Assembly (NCBI GenBank): GCA_937931785.1
Contig: CALHAX010000082.1
Span: forward strand, 1 to 55,197
Origin: an uncultured Hyphomicrobiaceae bacterium
GTDB lineage: Bacteria > Pseudomonadota > Alphaproteobacteria > Rhizobiales > CALHAX01
Reading direction: 5' to 3'
DNA: 55,197 nucleotides
A model generated the notes under the pieces. The model saw only the letters and a program-made list of their open reading frames with translations. It searched no databases and was not told the DNA's origin. Below, in pieces: positions 41,573 to 50,463 of the stretch (its first letter is position 1; the number at the start of each line of letters is the position of its first letter). The translations under genes were made by a program, and so were the position numbers.

Positions 41573-43864
41573 ATGATGCGTCAATACGAACTTGTCGAGC
41601 GGGTCCAGAGCTACGACCCCGATGCAGATGAAGATCTGCTCAACCGCGCGTATGTCTATGCGATGCGGGCGCACGGCAGCCAGACCCGTGCCTCTGGCGA
41701 TCCGTATTTTTCACATCCGCTTGAAGTTGCTGCGATCCTGACGGATCTGAAGCTTGACGATGCGACGATCGCGACGGCGTTGCTTCACGATGTCGTTGAG
41801 GACACGGACGCAACGCGTGATGAGATTGCCCAACTGTTCGGGGATGAGATTGCGGCACTGGTCGAAGGGCTGACAAAGCTCAAGAAGCTTGATCTGGTGA
41901 CAAAACAGGCCGAGCAGGCCGAAAATTTTCGCAAACTGCTTGTTGCCATCTCATCGGACATTCGAGTTCTGCTGGTGAAGCTTGCCGACCGGTTGCACAA
42001 CATGCGCACGCTTGGCGCGATGCGGCCGGACAAGTGTCGTCGTATTTCAGAAGAAACACTGGAAATCTATGCGCCCCTTGCTGGTCGTATGGGCATGCAA
42101 TGGTTACGCGATGAACTGGAAGAACTTTCGTTCCGCTGGGTGTATCCCGAAGCCTACGAGATGGTTTCAGAGCGGCTTGCCGAGCTGCGTGAAAGCAACG
42201 CGGGTTTGATCGAAGAGATCAGCGCGTCGTTGGGGCAGGAACTCTCCACCATCGGATTTCCGACCGAGATCGTTGGACGAGAGAAAAAACCGTTCTCGAT
42301 CTGGCGCAAGATGGAAGCCAAGCAGATCTCGCTTGAACAGCTTTCGGATATCTATGCGTTTCGCGTGCTCGTGGATCGTGTCGAGGATTGCTACGCCGTT
42401 CTGGGGCGTGTGCATTTGCATTGGCATGCGGTGCCGGGGCGCATGAAAGACTATATCTCGAACCCCAAGCCAAACGAGTATCAGTCACTCCATACAACGA
42501 TTGTCGGGCCTCGAACACAACGTGTCGAACTGCAGATCCGGACACGTGAAATGCACCGTATTGCTGAGTACGGTGTGGCCGCGCATGCAGGTTACAAGGA
42601 CAGCCCTGCGGTGCAGGTTCCGAGTGGTCAGAACAGTACGTTGCGGCAGTGGGACAGTGGATCTTACCGTTGGTTGCGCCGTCTGGTTGAAACCCTGCTG
42701 CAGGGTGACAATCCGGAAGAGTTTCTGGAGCACACCAAACTTGAGTTGTTTCAGGATCAGGTTTTCTGCTTCACACCCCAGGGCCGATTGATTGCCCTGC
42801 CGCAGGGAGCCACTCCGATTGATTTTGGTTACGCCGTGCATACGGACGTGGGCAACGCCTGTGTCGGGGCGAAAATCAATGGTCGTAATATGCCGCTGAT
42901 GACGGAGCTGAAGAATGGCGACGAGATTGAAATTCTTACATCCGATGCGCAAATCCCGCCGTCAGCCTGGGAGCGGATTGCGAAAACCGGCAAGGCGCGT
43001 TCCGCGATCAAGCGCGCCTCGCGTGATGCCCAGAACAAGCAATTTGCAGAACTTGGGAAACAAATTCTGACGGGCGCCTTTGCGAAGGTCGGAGAGAAAT
43101 ACAGTCAGAGCAAATTGCAAACGGGCTTGCCGCGACTGTCACAACGGTCGGTGGAAGACGTTGTGCTTGCCGTTGCCCGTGGGCAGCTCCCCGCAAAGCA
43201 TGTTCTGGCTGCTGTGTTTCCTGAACAGGAGTTGCCGGAACAGAACATCTCCGCACGGCGGCAGCGCAACAGATATGAACCGGTCGTCGAGGAAGGCTGG
43301 TTCAACTTGCGCCGCGTCATGGGGCTGAAATTTCGATTGCCCGGGACATCGCAAAGCGCACCACGCCGACTTGATGAAGCGATCCCCATTCGTGGACAAC
43401 GCGGCGATTTGCCGGTTGAGTTCGATCAGAGCGGCGCCGTTCCGGGAGACCGGATTGTTGGCATTCTGACGCCCGGAGAGGGAATCCGAATTTACCCTAT
43501 CGATTCTCCTAAACTTCAGGCTTTTGACGACGAACCTGAGCGTTGGATCGATGTCACATGGGATATTGATGAAACACGACCAGAACGGTTCAGTGCACGG
43601 GTTCATGCCGTGCTGATGAATGAACCTGGCTCTCTTGGGTATGTTGCCGGAGTGATCGGGGAAACAGACGCGAACATCGACAATCTCCGGATGCATCGGG
43701 TCGCCGCTGATTATACCGATGTTGTGATTGACCTTGAGGTCTGGGATCTCAAACACCTGAATCAGGTTATGGCAGGCTTGCGCAAGCTCCCCGTCGTCAA
43801 TCGTGTCGAGCGCCAGTTCGATCGAGAAAGCAAGACAAAGAGCGAATTGTTGAACACAGCTTAA
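41573..43864 (+). CDS. rel: Bifunctional (p)ppGpp synthetase/hydrolase (Rel/SpoT)
   Basis: 763 residues; two adjacent ATGs begin it (41573, 41576). Hydrolase HD domain at about 30-180 with His72-Asp73 and Glu76-Asp77 (HDVVEDT), synthetase at about 230-350 (GREKKPFSIWRKM, YISNPKPNEYQSLHT, VELQIRT), TGS at about 395-455 (FTPQGRLIALPQGATPIDFGYAVH, in part) and ACT at about 690-760. Both catalytic centres look intact. It sets stringent-response alarmone levels. The start codon touches a perfect hairpin, see the separate entry. Confidence 0.97.
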   Translation: MMRQYELVERVQSYDPDADEDLLNRAYVYAMRAHGSQTRASGDPYFSHPLEVAAILTDLKLDDATIATALLHDVVEDTDATRDEIAQLFGDEIAALVEGLTKLKKLDLVTKQAEQAENFRKLLVAISSDIRVLLVKLADRLHNMRTLGAMRPDKCRRISEETLEIYAPLAGRMGMQWLRDELEELSFRWVYPEAYEMVSERLAELRESNAGLIEEISASLGQELSTIGFPTEIVGREKKPFSIWRKMEAKQISLEQLSDIYAFRVLVDRVEDCYAVLGRVHLHWHAVPGRMKDYISNPKPNEYQSLHTTIVGPRTQRVELQIRTREMHRIAEYGVAAHAGYKDSPAVQVPSGQNSTLRQWDSGSYRWLRRLVETLLQGDNPEEFLEHTKLELFQDQVFCFTPQGRLIALPQGATPIDFGYAVHTDVGNACVGAKINGRNMPLMTELKNGDEIEILTSDAQIPPSAWERIAKTGKARSAIKRASRDAQNKQFAELGKQILTGAFAKVGEKYSQSKLQTGLPRLSQRSVEDVVLAVARGQLPAKHVLAAVFPEQELPEQNISARRQRNRYEPVVEEGWFNLRRVMGLKFRLPGTSQSAPRRLDEAIPIRGQRGDLPVEFDQSGAVPGDRIVGILTPGEGIRIYPIDSPKLQAFDDEPERWIDVTWDIDETRPERFSARVHAVLMNEPGSLGYVAGVIGETDANIDNLRMHRVAADYTDVVIDLEVWDLKHLNQVMAGLRKLPVVNRVERQFDRESKTKSELLNTA

Positions 43865-44043
43865 CTTCGCCTTTGTCCTACATGTGGCATTTGTGTTTGC
43901 AAGATCGTGTCCCCATATCAAAGAAATGAAAAACGGTTTTGACATGGTGTACGGGTTATGACGAATTATCGTCGAATTCACTTGCCATGCGAGTTGGACT
44001 AGGTTGGTATTTTCGCCAATAATATCAGGAACTTAACCGAGCG

Positions 44044-44628
44044 ATGCTTTTCAAGCGCCGAAATCCAGCGAAGGTGGGCGAAGTTGTCCGCGTGGCACTG
44101 TGGCCGCGCCGGAGCTGGAACCGGTCTGTGCGGTATATGATGCAGCGGGTCGGGCGCTTGCAGGGAGCGCCGGAGTTCATAGCTCTTGGGTGCGCCTGCG
44201 GTGTGTTTGCCTCGTTCACGCCTTTCGTGGGGTTTCATTTCGTCGTTGCAGGCGTGTTGGCTTTCGTGACCCGATCAAGCCTGCTGGCCTCTGCTATCGG
44301 AACGTTTGCTGGAAATCCGCTGACATTTCCGTTCATCTGGTATTCGACGTTCAGTGTAGGACGCTACATTCTTGGTGGAGAGGGCGATTTCAGCGTTGGT
44401 CGACTGAACGCCGGTTTCGGTGACATGATGACCGGTATCTTCAACTTTTCGTCGGACGCGTTCGCGTCGGCATTCGATGCCATCTGGCCCCTGTTCAAGC
44501 CCATGCTGGTTGGATCGCTACCTTTGGGTTTACCCATCGCGATTATCAGTTACTTTGTGCTGAAACGCGTTGTCATTGCCTATCAGGAGAAGCGACGTCA
44601 GGTCCGACGGCTTTCAAGCCCGGTCTGA
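44044..44628 (+). CDS. DUF2062 membrane protein
   Basis: 194 residues with three or so hydrophobic segments (about 45-75, 80-105, 155-180). The pattern GCACGVFASFTPFVGFHFVVAGVLA followed by ASAIGTFAGNPLTFPFIWYSTFSVG (given in part) is DUF2062. The function is unknown; the position between rel and pdxJ is a conserved arrangement in alphaproteobacteria as far as I recall. The 179 bases before it hold a short GACGA/TCGTC repeat (43960-43973) and no gene. Confidence 0.9.
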   Translation: MLFKRRNPAKVGEVVRVALWPRRSWNRSVRYMMQRVGRLQGAPEFIALGCACGVFASFTPFVGFHFVVAGVLAFVTRSSLLASAIGTFAGNPLTFPFIWYSTFSVGRYILGGEGDFSVGRLNAGFGDMMTGIFNFSSDAFASAFDAIWPLFKPMLVGSLPLGLPIAIISYFVLKRVVIAYQEKRRQVRRLSSPV

Positions 44629-44652
44629 CTTTGCTCGTGTGAAAGAGGTCTC

Positions 44653-45441
44653 ATGTCGTCCCTCAGCTTGCATGCCGCCGGACCTTTGCGCCTCGGGGTC
44701 AATATTGATCATGTTGCGACAATCCGGAATGCCCGTGGTGGGACGCACCCGGACCCGGTGCGCGCGGCGCGTATTGCACACGAAGCCGGTGCAGATGGCA
44801 TTACAGCCCATCTGCGGGAAGATCGGCGACATATTTCCGATGACGACATCAGGCGCCTCAAGGAAACACTTGAGCCGCCTTTGAACCTCGAAATGGCGGC
44901 GACCGATGAGATGCTGGACATCGCGCTGCGCAACATACCGAACGCCTGCTGTCTTGTGCCAGAGCGACGGGAGGAAGTAACAACTGAAGGCGGTCTTGAC
45001 GTTGTTGGTTCACACAACACGCTCAAGCCATACATCCGGCAAATCAAAGATGGCTCCATTCGCGTTTCGTTGTTCATTGATGTGAATGAAACACAAATCC
45101 AGGCCTCTGCGGAGCTGGGCGCTGATATTGTCGAACTGCACACGGGGCCGTACTGTCATGCGGTGAACGACGGCAATACTGCACGTATTGAGACGGAACT
45201 GACGCGCCTTGCCGAGGCATCCACACTTGCACATGGCCTGGGCCTCGAAGTTCATGCGGGACACGGTCTGACGTTCGAAAGCGTAGCGGCCGTTGCAGCG
45301 TTACCTGAGATGGTTGAGCTGAATATCGGACACTATCTCGTCGGTGAAGCCATCTTTGGTGGTTTGCACTCGACGGTGCAGCGCATGCGGAGCCTTATGG
45401 ATCGGGCACGGGAAGACGCGAGCGGAATCAAGACGGCATGA
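44653..45441 (+). CDS. pdxJ: Pyridoxine 5'-phosphate synthase
   Basis: 262 residues; AGAGG 5 bases before the ATG. PdxJ joins 1-deoxyxylulose 5-phosphate with 3-amino-2-oxopropyl phosphate to give PNP. Marks: [35 protein letters not shown] (metal-free catalytic His and Arg), [15 protein letters not shown] and [19 protein letters not shown]. The stop overlaps the acpS start by 4 bases. Confidence 0.98.
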   Translation: MSSLSLHAAGPLRLGVNIDHVATIRNARGGTHPDPVRAARIAHEAGADGITAHLREDRRHISDDDIRRLKETLEPPLNLEMAATDEMLDIALRNIPNACCLVPERREEVTTEGGLDVVGSHNTLKPYIRQIKDGSIRVSLFIDVNETQIQASAELGADIVELHTGPYCHAVNDGNTARIETELTRLAEASTLAHGLGLEVHAGHGLTFESVAAVAALPEMVELNIGHYLVGEAIFGGLHSTVQRMRSLMDRAREDASGIKTA

Positions 45442-45836
45442 TCCTCGGTCTTGGGAATGATCTCATCGATATCCGGCGCATCGAGAAAGCACTCGAACGC
45501 CATGGCGACCGGTTCACCAATCGGCTGTTCACGGACGTCGAGCGGGCCAAATCGGACAAGCGCGCGCAACGGGCGGCCTCTTATGCCAAGCGCTTTGCAG
45601 CGAAAGAAGCCTGTTCGAAGGCGCTTGGTACAGGCATTTCCCGCGGTGTCTACTGGCGTGACATGGGGGTGGTCAACCTTCCATCCGGCCGTCCGACACT
45701 GGCGCTCACTGGAGGGGCAGCGAAGATTCTGGAAGACATGACACCTGAGGGGCATCGTGCGCAGATCGATCTGACGATCACAGATGATTTCCCGCTTGCT
45801 CAGGCCATTGTCATCATCTCATGTGTGCCCGAATAG
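45438..45836 (+). CDS. acpS: Holo-[acyl-carrier-protein] synthase
   Basis: 132 residues. It transfers phosphopantetheine from CoA to acyl carrier protein. [13 protein letters not shown] (Asp8 binds Mg2+) and [13 protein letters not shown] (catalytic Glu and Lys) are the AcpS motifs; LTGGAAK is the third. ATGA overlap with pdxJ shows translational coupling. Confidence 0.97.
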   Translation: MILGLGNDLIDIRRIEKALERHGDRFTNRLFTDVERAKSDKRAQRAASYAKRFAAKEACSKALGTGISRGVYWRDMGVVNLPSGRPTLALTGGAAKILEDMTPEGHRAQIDLTITDDFPLAQAIVIISCVPE

Positions 45837-45995
45837 GTTCTTACAGTAAGTAGGTGCCCTTGCGGACACGCTGCAACGCAACGTGCATGTTGTCGCGTCG
45901 GGTTGAATTGCAGGGGCCTGGTCAAGCGGCTATACGACGCGAACCTTTATGCGATCCACGTTACATCGGCGTGGTTCTTACCGGAAAGACGGCGG

Positions 45996-46754
45996 ATGAG
46001 TTTGAAAACCGAGACTGGCGCTGAAGAACGCGGCACAGTTGGTGAAACCGTGCGGGTGATCGTCCATGCGCTTCTACTGGCGATATTCGTGCGGCTGTTT
46101 TTGTTCCAGCCCTTTAACATTCCATCCGGCTCGATGAAGTCGACGTTGCTGGTTGGCGACTACCTCTTCGTTTCGAAATACAGCTACGGTTACAGCAAAT
46201 ATTCGTTCCCGTTCGGGGTGGATTATTTCAAGGGACGGATCTGGTCTGATACGCCAGAGCGCGGTGATGTTGCCGTGTTCCGTCTGCCAACCGATACATC
46301 GGTGGATTATATCAAACGGGTGATCGGGCTTCCGGGAGACCGCGTCCAGATGCGGGACGGGATTTTGTTCATCAATGATGCCGAAATTCCAAAGAAGCAG
46401 ATCGAAACTTTCAACGAGCGCAATGTGTATGGCAACACGCGGGAGGTTCCGCGTTTTCGTGAGACGCTACCGAACGGTGTCAGCTACACGGTTTTGGATC
46501 AAAGGCAGACGAATTTTCCAGACAACACAGATGTGTATACAGTGCCAGAAGGGCATTACTTCATGATGGGCGATAACCGGGATAATTCGACGGATTCCCG
46601 ATTCAAGCTGGAAGTCGGTTTCGTGCCGCTTGAGAATTTTGTCGGCCGTGCAGAAATTCTGTTTTTCTCTGCAAACGAAGACTTCCGTATCTGGCGTTTC
46701 TGGGAATGGCCCTGGACCGTTCGTGGCAGCCGTTTCTTTAACTGGGTTCGGTAA
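45996..46754 (+). CDS. lepB: Signal peptidase I
   Basis: 252 residues from ATG 45996 (GGAAAG about 9 bases upstream); the frame is open back to 45903 but the extra residues are not membrane-like. One N-terminal membrane helix (about 18-38), then the Ser/Lys dyad: Ser46 in NIPSGSMKSTL and Lys107 in DYIKRVIGLPGD; box E is MGDNRDNSTDSR. It removes signal peptides outside the inner membrane. Followed by rnc and era in the usual order. Confidence 0.97.
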   Translation: MSLKTETGAEERGTVGETVRVIVHALLLAIFVRLFLFQPFNIPSGSMKSTLLVGDYLFVSKYSYGYSKYSFPFGVDYFKGRIWSDTPERGDVAVFRLPTDTSVDYIKRVIGLPGDRVQMRDGILFINDAEIPKKQIETFNERNVYGNTREVPRFRETLPNGVSYTVLDQRQTNFPDNTDVYTVPEGHYFMMGDNRDNSTDSRFKLEVGFVPLENFVGRAEILFFSANEDFRIWRFWEWPWTVRGSRFFNWVR

Positions 46755-46803
46755 CAACGTATGCTAAGCTCTTCCAGAGCACTCGAACGCGCACAGAAGC
46801 GAC

Positions 46804-47514
46804 ATGCCGAACTATCGCCAACTTGAATCCGTGATCGGATACACTTTCAGTGAAGACATGTGGCTGCGTCGGGCCGTGGTTCACTCCAGCGCACGCGCCC
46901 GCAAGGATATCGATCGCGACAACGAACGGCTTGAGTTTCTGGGGGATCGGGTCCTTGGCCTGACCATGGCCGATATCCTGTTCCGCAAATTTCCGGACGC
47001 CAACGAAGGCTCTCTTGCGCGAACGTTCAACAGTCTGGTGCGTAAGGAAGCTTGCGCAGCCGTCGCTGAGACTATCGATCTGGGGCTGTATCTCGAACTT
47101 GGTGGCGGGGAGCTGAAAGGTGGGGGGCGGCGCAAACATGCGATTCTTGGAGACGCTTGCGAGGCCTTGATCGGTGCGGTGTTTCTCGATGGTGGCTTTG
47201 AGGAAGCACGTGCTGTGATCGAGCGGCTCTGGGGCGACAAGCTTGAGATCGAGGAAGAAACCCCGGCAGACGCCAAGACGGCACTGCAGGAATGGGCGCA
47301 GGGACAAGGGCTACCGTTGCCTGCTTACGACGATGTCGGGCGGACCGGACCGGATCATCGTCCGGTTTTCACAACAGCCGTGCGGATCAAAGGGCTGGAC
47401 TCGGGGACTGGAACAGGGGAGAGCAAGCGGTCTGCCCAACAGGCTGCTGCCCGCGTCGTCCTGGAGCGCGAGGGCGTGTGGTCCGCATCAGAGATTGCCA
47501 AAGCGAATGACTGA
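46804..47514 (+). CDS. rnc: Ribonuclease III
   Basis: 236 residues. The nuclease signature NERLEFLGDRVLGL contains Glu41 or Glu44 and Asp48; GDACEALIGAVFLDGG supplies the second metal site. The double-stranded RNA binding domain is at about 158-225 (DAKTALQEWAQGQG, GESKRSAQQAAARVVLE). The gene overlaps era by 8 bases in a different frame. Confidence 0.98.
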   Translation: MPNYRQLESVIGYTFSEDMWLRRAVVHSSARARKDIDRDNERLEFLGDRVLGLTMADILFRKFPDANEGSLARTFNSLVRKEACAAVAETIDLGLYLELGGGELKGGGRRKHAILGDACEALIGAVFLDGGFEEARAVIERLWGDKLEIEEETPADAKTALQEWAQGQGLPLPAYDDVGRTGPDHRPVFTTAVRIKGLDSGTGTGESKRSAQQAAARVVLEREGVWSASEIAKAND

Positions 47515-48448
47515 TCAGACGAGCACTGACGCAGCTGTGCCCATCGGGGACGGACCAATGCGATGCGGCATGGTCGCCCTGATCGGTGCGCCGAATGTTG
47601 GCAAGTCCACGCTGGTCAACCAGCTTGTTGGTGCCAAGGTGTCCATCGTCACGCACAAGGTGCAAACCACGCGCGCGCGCATTCGTGGTGTTGTAACGGA
47701 AGGACACAGCCAGATTGTCCTGGTTGATACGCCTGGTATTTTTGTTCCCCGGCGACGTCTGGACAGGGCCATGGTTGAGGCGGCGTGGTCGGGCGCCAAT
47801 GACGCTGACATTGTGGTGTTCCTCGTTGATGCGGCCAAAGGGCTGGATGAGGATGGTGAACGTATCCTGGAACGACTGAAGAATGCGCACGGGTCAGTGC
47901 TGCTGGTCCTCAACAAGATCGACCTGATCAAGAAGGATCGTCTTTTGGCGCTGATCGCGCAGTTGAGTGCGGCGGGATCCTTCGACGAAATCTTCATGAT
48001 CTCCGCACTCGGCGGGAGTGGCGTTGGCGATCTGAAGAATGATCTGATGACGCGGCTTCCGGAAGGACCGATGCTGTTTCCAGAGGATGATCTGTCGGAT
48101 CTGCCGATGCGGATGCTTGCAGCCGAGATCACGCGGGAAAAACTGTACCTACGGCTGCATCAGGAACTGCCGTACTCCTCGACGATTGAAACATCCGGCT
48201 GGAAAACGTTGCGGGATGGTAGCGCCCGAATCGAACAAACGATCTTCGTCGAGCGTGCCAGTCAGAAGCAGATCGTGCTCGGCAAGGGTGGCAAGACGAT
48301 CAAGGCGATTTCAAGCGAAGCGCGCCAGGAGTTGAAGGATATCGTCGGCACCGAGGTGCATCTCTTTTTGTTCGTCAAGGTGCGCGAAAACTGGGGTGAT
48401 GATCCGGAACGGTTCCGCGAAATGGGTTTAGATTTTCCCAAGGCATAA
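47507..48448 (+). CDS. era: GTPase Era
   Basis: 313 residues from ATG 47507. Era is a GTPase for 30S ribosome assembly. P-loop GAPNVGKST (28-36), VQTTRARIRGV (switch I), DTPGIF, NKIDLI and the C-terminal KH domain with QKQIVLGKGGKTIKAIS. The short N-terminal leader before MRCGMVALIG is longer than in E. coli. Confidence 0.98.
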   Translation: MTDQTSTDAAVPIGDGPMRCGMVALIGAPNVGKSTLVNQLVGAKVSIVTHKVQTTRARIRGVVTEGHSQIVLVDTPGIFVPRRRLDRAMVEAAWSGANDADIVVFLVDAAKGLDEDGERILERLKNAHGSVLLVLNKIDLIKKDRLLALIAQLSAAGSFDEIFMISALGGSGVGDLKNDLMTRLPEGPMLFPEDDLSDLPMRMLAAEITREKLYLRLHQELPYSSTIETSGWKTLRDGSARIEQTIFVERASQKQIVLGKGGKTIKAISSEARQELKDIVGTEVHLFLFVKVRENWGDDPERFREMGLDFPKA

Positions 48449-48477
48449 CTTTCCCCAGGGCACAACAAGGATACGCC

Positions 48478-48807
48478 ATGCCGGAGATTTCAGATGCGAA
48501 CGGCGTCTTCACGCTGGTCAATGTTTTTACGGTTGCTGCGGAGCGTCAGGACGACCTGATCCATATTCTGTCGTCGGCCACGGATGATTTCATCTCGGCC
48601 ATGCCCGGTTTTATCTCGACCTCGTTTCACAAGGGTGATGACGGTGTCACTGTCGTGAATTATGCCCAATGGCAACGCAAGGACGATTGGCAGGCGATGT
48701 TGGCGACACCAGACGCCAAGGCCCACGTCGGCGAAGTTCAGGCCATGATCGAGGCTTTTCAATCCACGCCCTGCCGTGTTGCCAAGGTGCACGTCGCGTC
48801 TGCGTAA
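48478..48807 (+). CDS. ABM-domain (antibiotic biosynthesis monooxygenase-like) protein
   Basis: 109 residues; AAGGA 6 bases before the ATG. One ferredoxin-like alpha/beta barrel domain: FTLVNVFTVAAERQDDLIHIL, PGFISTSFHKGDDGVTVVNYAQW and the helix WQAMLATPDAK. Members are small cofactor-free or heme-linked oxygenases or stress proteins; no specific substrate can be given. It probably trails the era transcript by 29 bases. Confidence 0.85.
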   Translation: MPEISDANGVFTLVNVFTVAAERQDDLIHILSSATDDFISAMPGFISTSFHKGDDGVTVVNYAQWQRKDDWQAMLATPDAKAHVGEVQAMIEAFQSTPCRVAKVHVASA

Positions 48808-48845
48808 CGCGTTATGCTGATCGATCACAATATTGCCTCTGGTCG

Positions 48846-48884
48846 GTCACAAAGCCGCGGAATTTGCACGGCACGTCACAAAGC
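48846..48884. repeat. Two direct copies of GTCACAAAGC
   Basis: GTCACAAAGC occurs at 48846-48855 and 48875-48884, 29 bases apart start to start, within the 106 bases between the ABM gene and rlpA. It may be a pair of protein-binding sites for rlpA control; chance is not excluded. Confidence 0.35.
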
Positions 48885-48913
48885 ACAGTTTGTTTCGGTG
48901 TTGAGTGAATTGC

Positions 48914-49489
48914 ATGGTGCGCGGGATTGTTTGCGTTGTGGTTGTGGGGCTGATGGTCTCTGGCTGTCTGTGGTCGTCTTCTGATCCTGAAAGCAAGTTT
49001 TCGCCGCGTGTGGTGAATTTCGGACAACCGGTGCCGAAAGGTGGTGGACACCACAAGCTTGGCAAACCCTACAAGATCGGTAGCCTCGTCTACGTGCCGC
49101 AAGCGGATCAGAACTACGATCGCAAAGGTGTGGCGTCCTGGTACGGCAAACTGTTCCATGGACGACTGACCGCGAACGGAGAAGTGTACGACATGCGTGC
49201 GCTCACCGCCGCGCATCCAACGCTTCCGCTTCCATCCTATGTGCACGTCACCAATCTGACGAATGGACACGATATTATCGTGCGGGTGAATGATCGCGGA
49301 CCATACGCACACAACCGCATTATCGACATGTCGCGTGAGGCGGCCCGTGCGCTGGGTTTTGAGCAACAGGGTACCGCCAAAGTGCGTGTCCGCTATCTTG
49401 GCCCGGCCCCGCTGAGTGGCGATGATTCCTACGAGAAGAACTACCTGCGCAAGAAATACAAGATCTCGAACGCGCGTGCTTCAGGTTGA
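48914..49489 (+). CDS. rlpA: RlpA-family septal ring lytic transglycosylase, lipoprotein
   Basis: 191 residues from ATG 48914 (GTG 48905 is the alternative). The lipobox VSGC (Cys about 16) marks a lipoprotein. The double-psi beta-barrel domain has GVASWYGKLFHGRLTANGEVYDM (in part), LTAAHPTLPLPSYVHVTNL and VRVNDRGPYAHNRIIDMSREAARALGF in blocks, with the catalytic Asp of NDRGP. It cleaves naked glycans at division sites; no SPOR domain is present. It ends 9 bases inside the convergent OCD-family gene. Confidence 0.93.
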   Translation: MVRGIVCVVVVGLMVSGCLWSSSDPESKFSPRVVNFGQPVPKGGGHHKLGKPYKIGSLVYVPQADQNYDRKGVASWYGKLFHGRLTANGEVYDMRALTAAHPTLPLPSYVHVTNLTNGHDIIVRVNDRGPYAHNRIIDMSREAARALGFEQQGTAKVRVRYLGPAPLSGDDSYEKNYLRKKYKISNARASG

Positions 49490-50431
49490 TACCTGATCAC
49501 AAAGGTGCTGCGCGACCATCAGATCGAGATGACCGCCACCCCCATTCTTGTAGAGGGTGATTTCCTTGTCATTGGTGCGCCCCTGATGCTCGCCACGTGA
49601 CAGGGTGAAATTGTCTGCGAGGATGTGCTCTTTCGTGAGGACGCCGTTTGCCATCGTATCGATTATCTCCCCACAATCGTTCAGGGCGCTCCACGGGGAA
49701 TCCACAAATACGGATGCACGGACGACCGCCGCTTCGTCACATTCGTGCATATCAGGGCGAAAGCTGCCAACCAGATCAAGGTGTGTGCCGGGTTTGAGCC
49801 ACTCCCCCAGGATCAGCGGTTCCGTGGCCATGGTGGCGCAGGAAATCAGATCAGCGTTGCGTGCGGCTGTTTCGAGGTCGGTTGTGATGGAGATTTGAAC
49901 GCCATCGAGTGACAGGGACTGAGCCAACGCTTCGGCGCGCTCCGGTGTCCGGTTCCAGATGGACACCTGCTCGATCCCCGGACAGACGGCGCAGTGTGCC
50001 ATGATCAGGTGTGGGGCCATGGCACCGGCTCCGACCATCAGCATGTGTCGGGCGTTCTTGTGGGCGAGGAAATGTGAACCCACGGCGGAGTCCGCCGCGG
50101 TTTTGCGGAGCGTCAGAGCGGTACCATCGATGCACGCGCGTGGTTTCCCGTTGGTTCCGTCAAATAGCACATAGACGCCCTGTACGGAGGGGAGGCCGCT
50201 GTCGTTGTATTCGTTATCGGGAAACACGGTGATCAGTTTTGCGCCAATGGCACGGTCGAACTGCCAGGCTGGGAGGGCGAGAAAGATCGGATTGTTTCCC
50301 GATGTGCGAGGTTGTTCCAGCATGTGGGATCGCACGGCATCCACGTCACGTGTGTGATGCTCAATCAACGCCGTAACGAGGGATGGATAATCCAGAGCTT
50401 GATGAACGGCCTCGGCATCAAACATTTTCAT
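49481..50431 (-). CDS. Ornithine cyclodeaminase family protein, pyrroline-2-carboxylate reductase-like
   Basis: 316 residues from ATG 50431 (AGGGAG about 9 bases upstream). Marks: AIGAKLITVFPDN (Lys65), LPSVQGVYVLFDG, GTALTLRKTAADSAVGS (Arg109) and nucleotide fold MVGAGAMAPH (132-141). The catalytic-Asp region reads VGSFRPDMHECD, as in members that act as delta1-pyrroline-2-carboxylate or ketimine reductases rather than cyclodeaminases. It is 32 bases downstream of the FolD paralogue and shares little beyond the fold with the OCD-like protein at 0.5-1.5 kb. Confidence 0.88.
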   Translation of the reverse strand: MKMFDAEAVHQALDYPSLVTALIEHHTRDVDAVRSHMLEQPRTSGNNPIFLALPAWQFDRAIGAKLITVFPDNEYNDSGLPSVQGVYVLFDGTNGKPRACIDGTALTLRKTAADSAVGSHFLAHKNARHMLMVGAGAMAPHLIMAHCAVCPGIEQVSIWNRTPERAEALAQSLSLDGVQISITTDLETAARNADLISCATMATEPLILGEWLKPGTHLDLVGSFRPDMHECDEAAVVRASVFVDSPWSALNDCGEIIDTMANGVLTKEHILADNFTLSRGEHQGRTNDKEITLYKNGGGGHLDLMVAQHLCDQVST

Positions 50432-50463
50432 GAGCGTTCTCCCTTGCTGTGCTTGGTGCCAGG

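Noticed and set aside
45837-45995. Possible tRNA or small gene before lepB
   Set aside because: No cloverleaf could be drawn and the open frame upstream of ATG 45996 has no homology or ribosome binding site.
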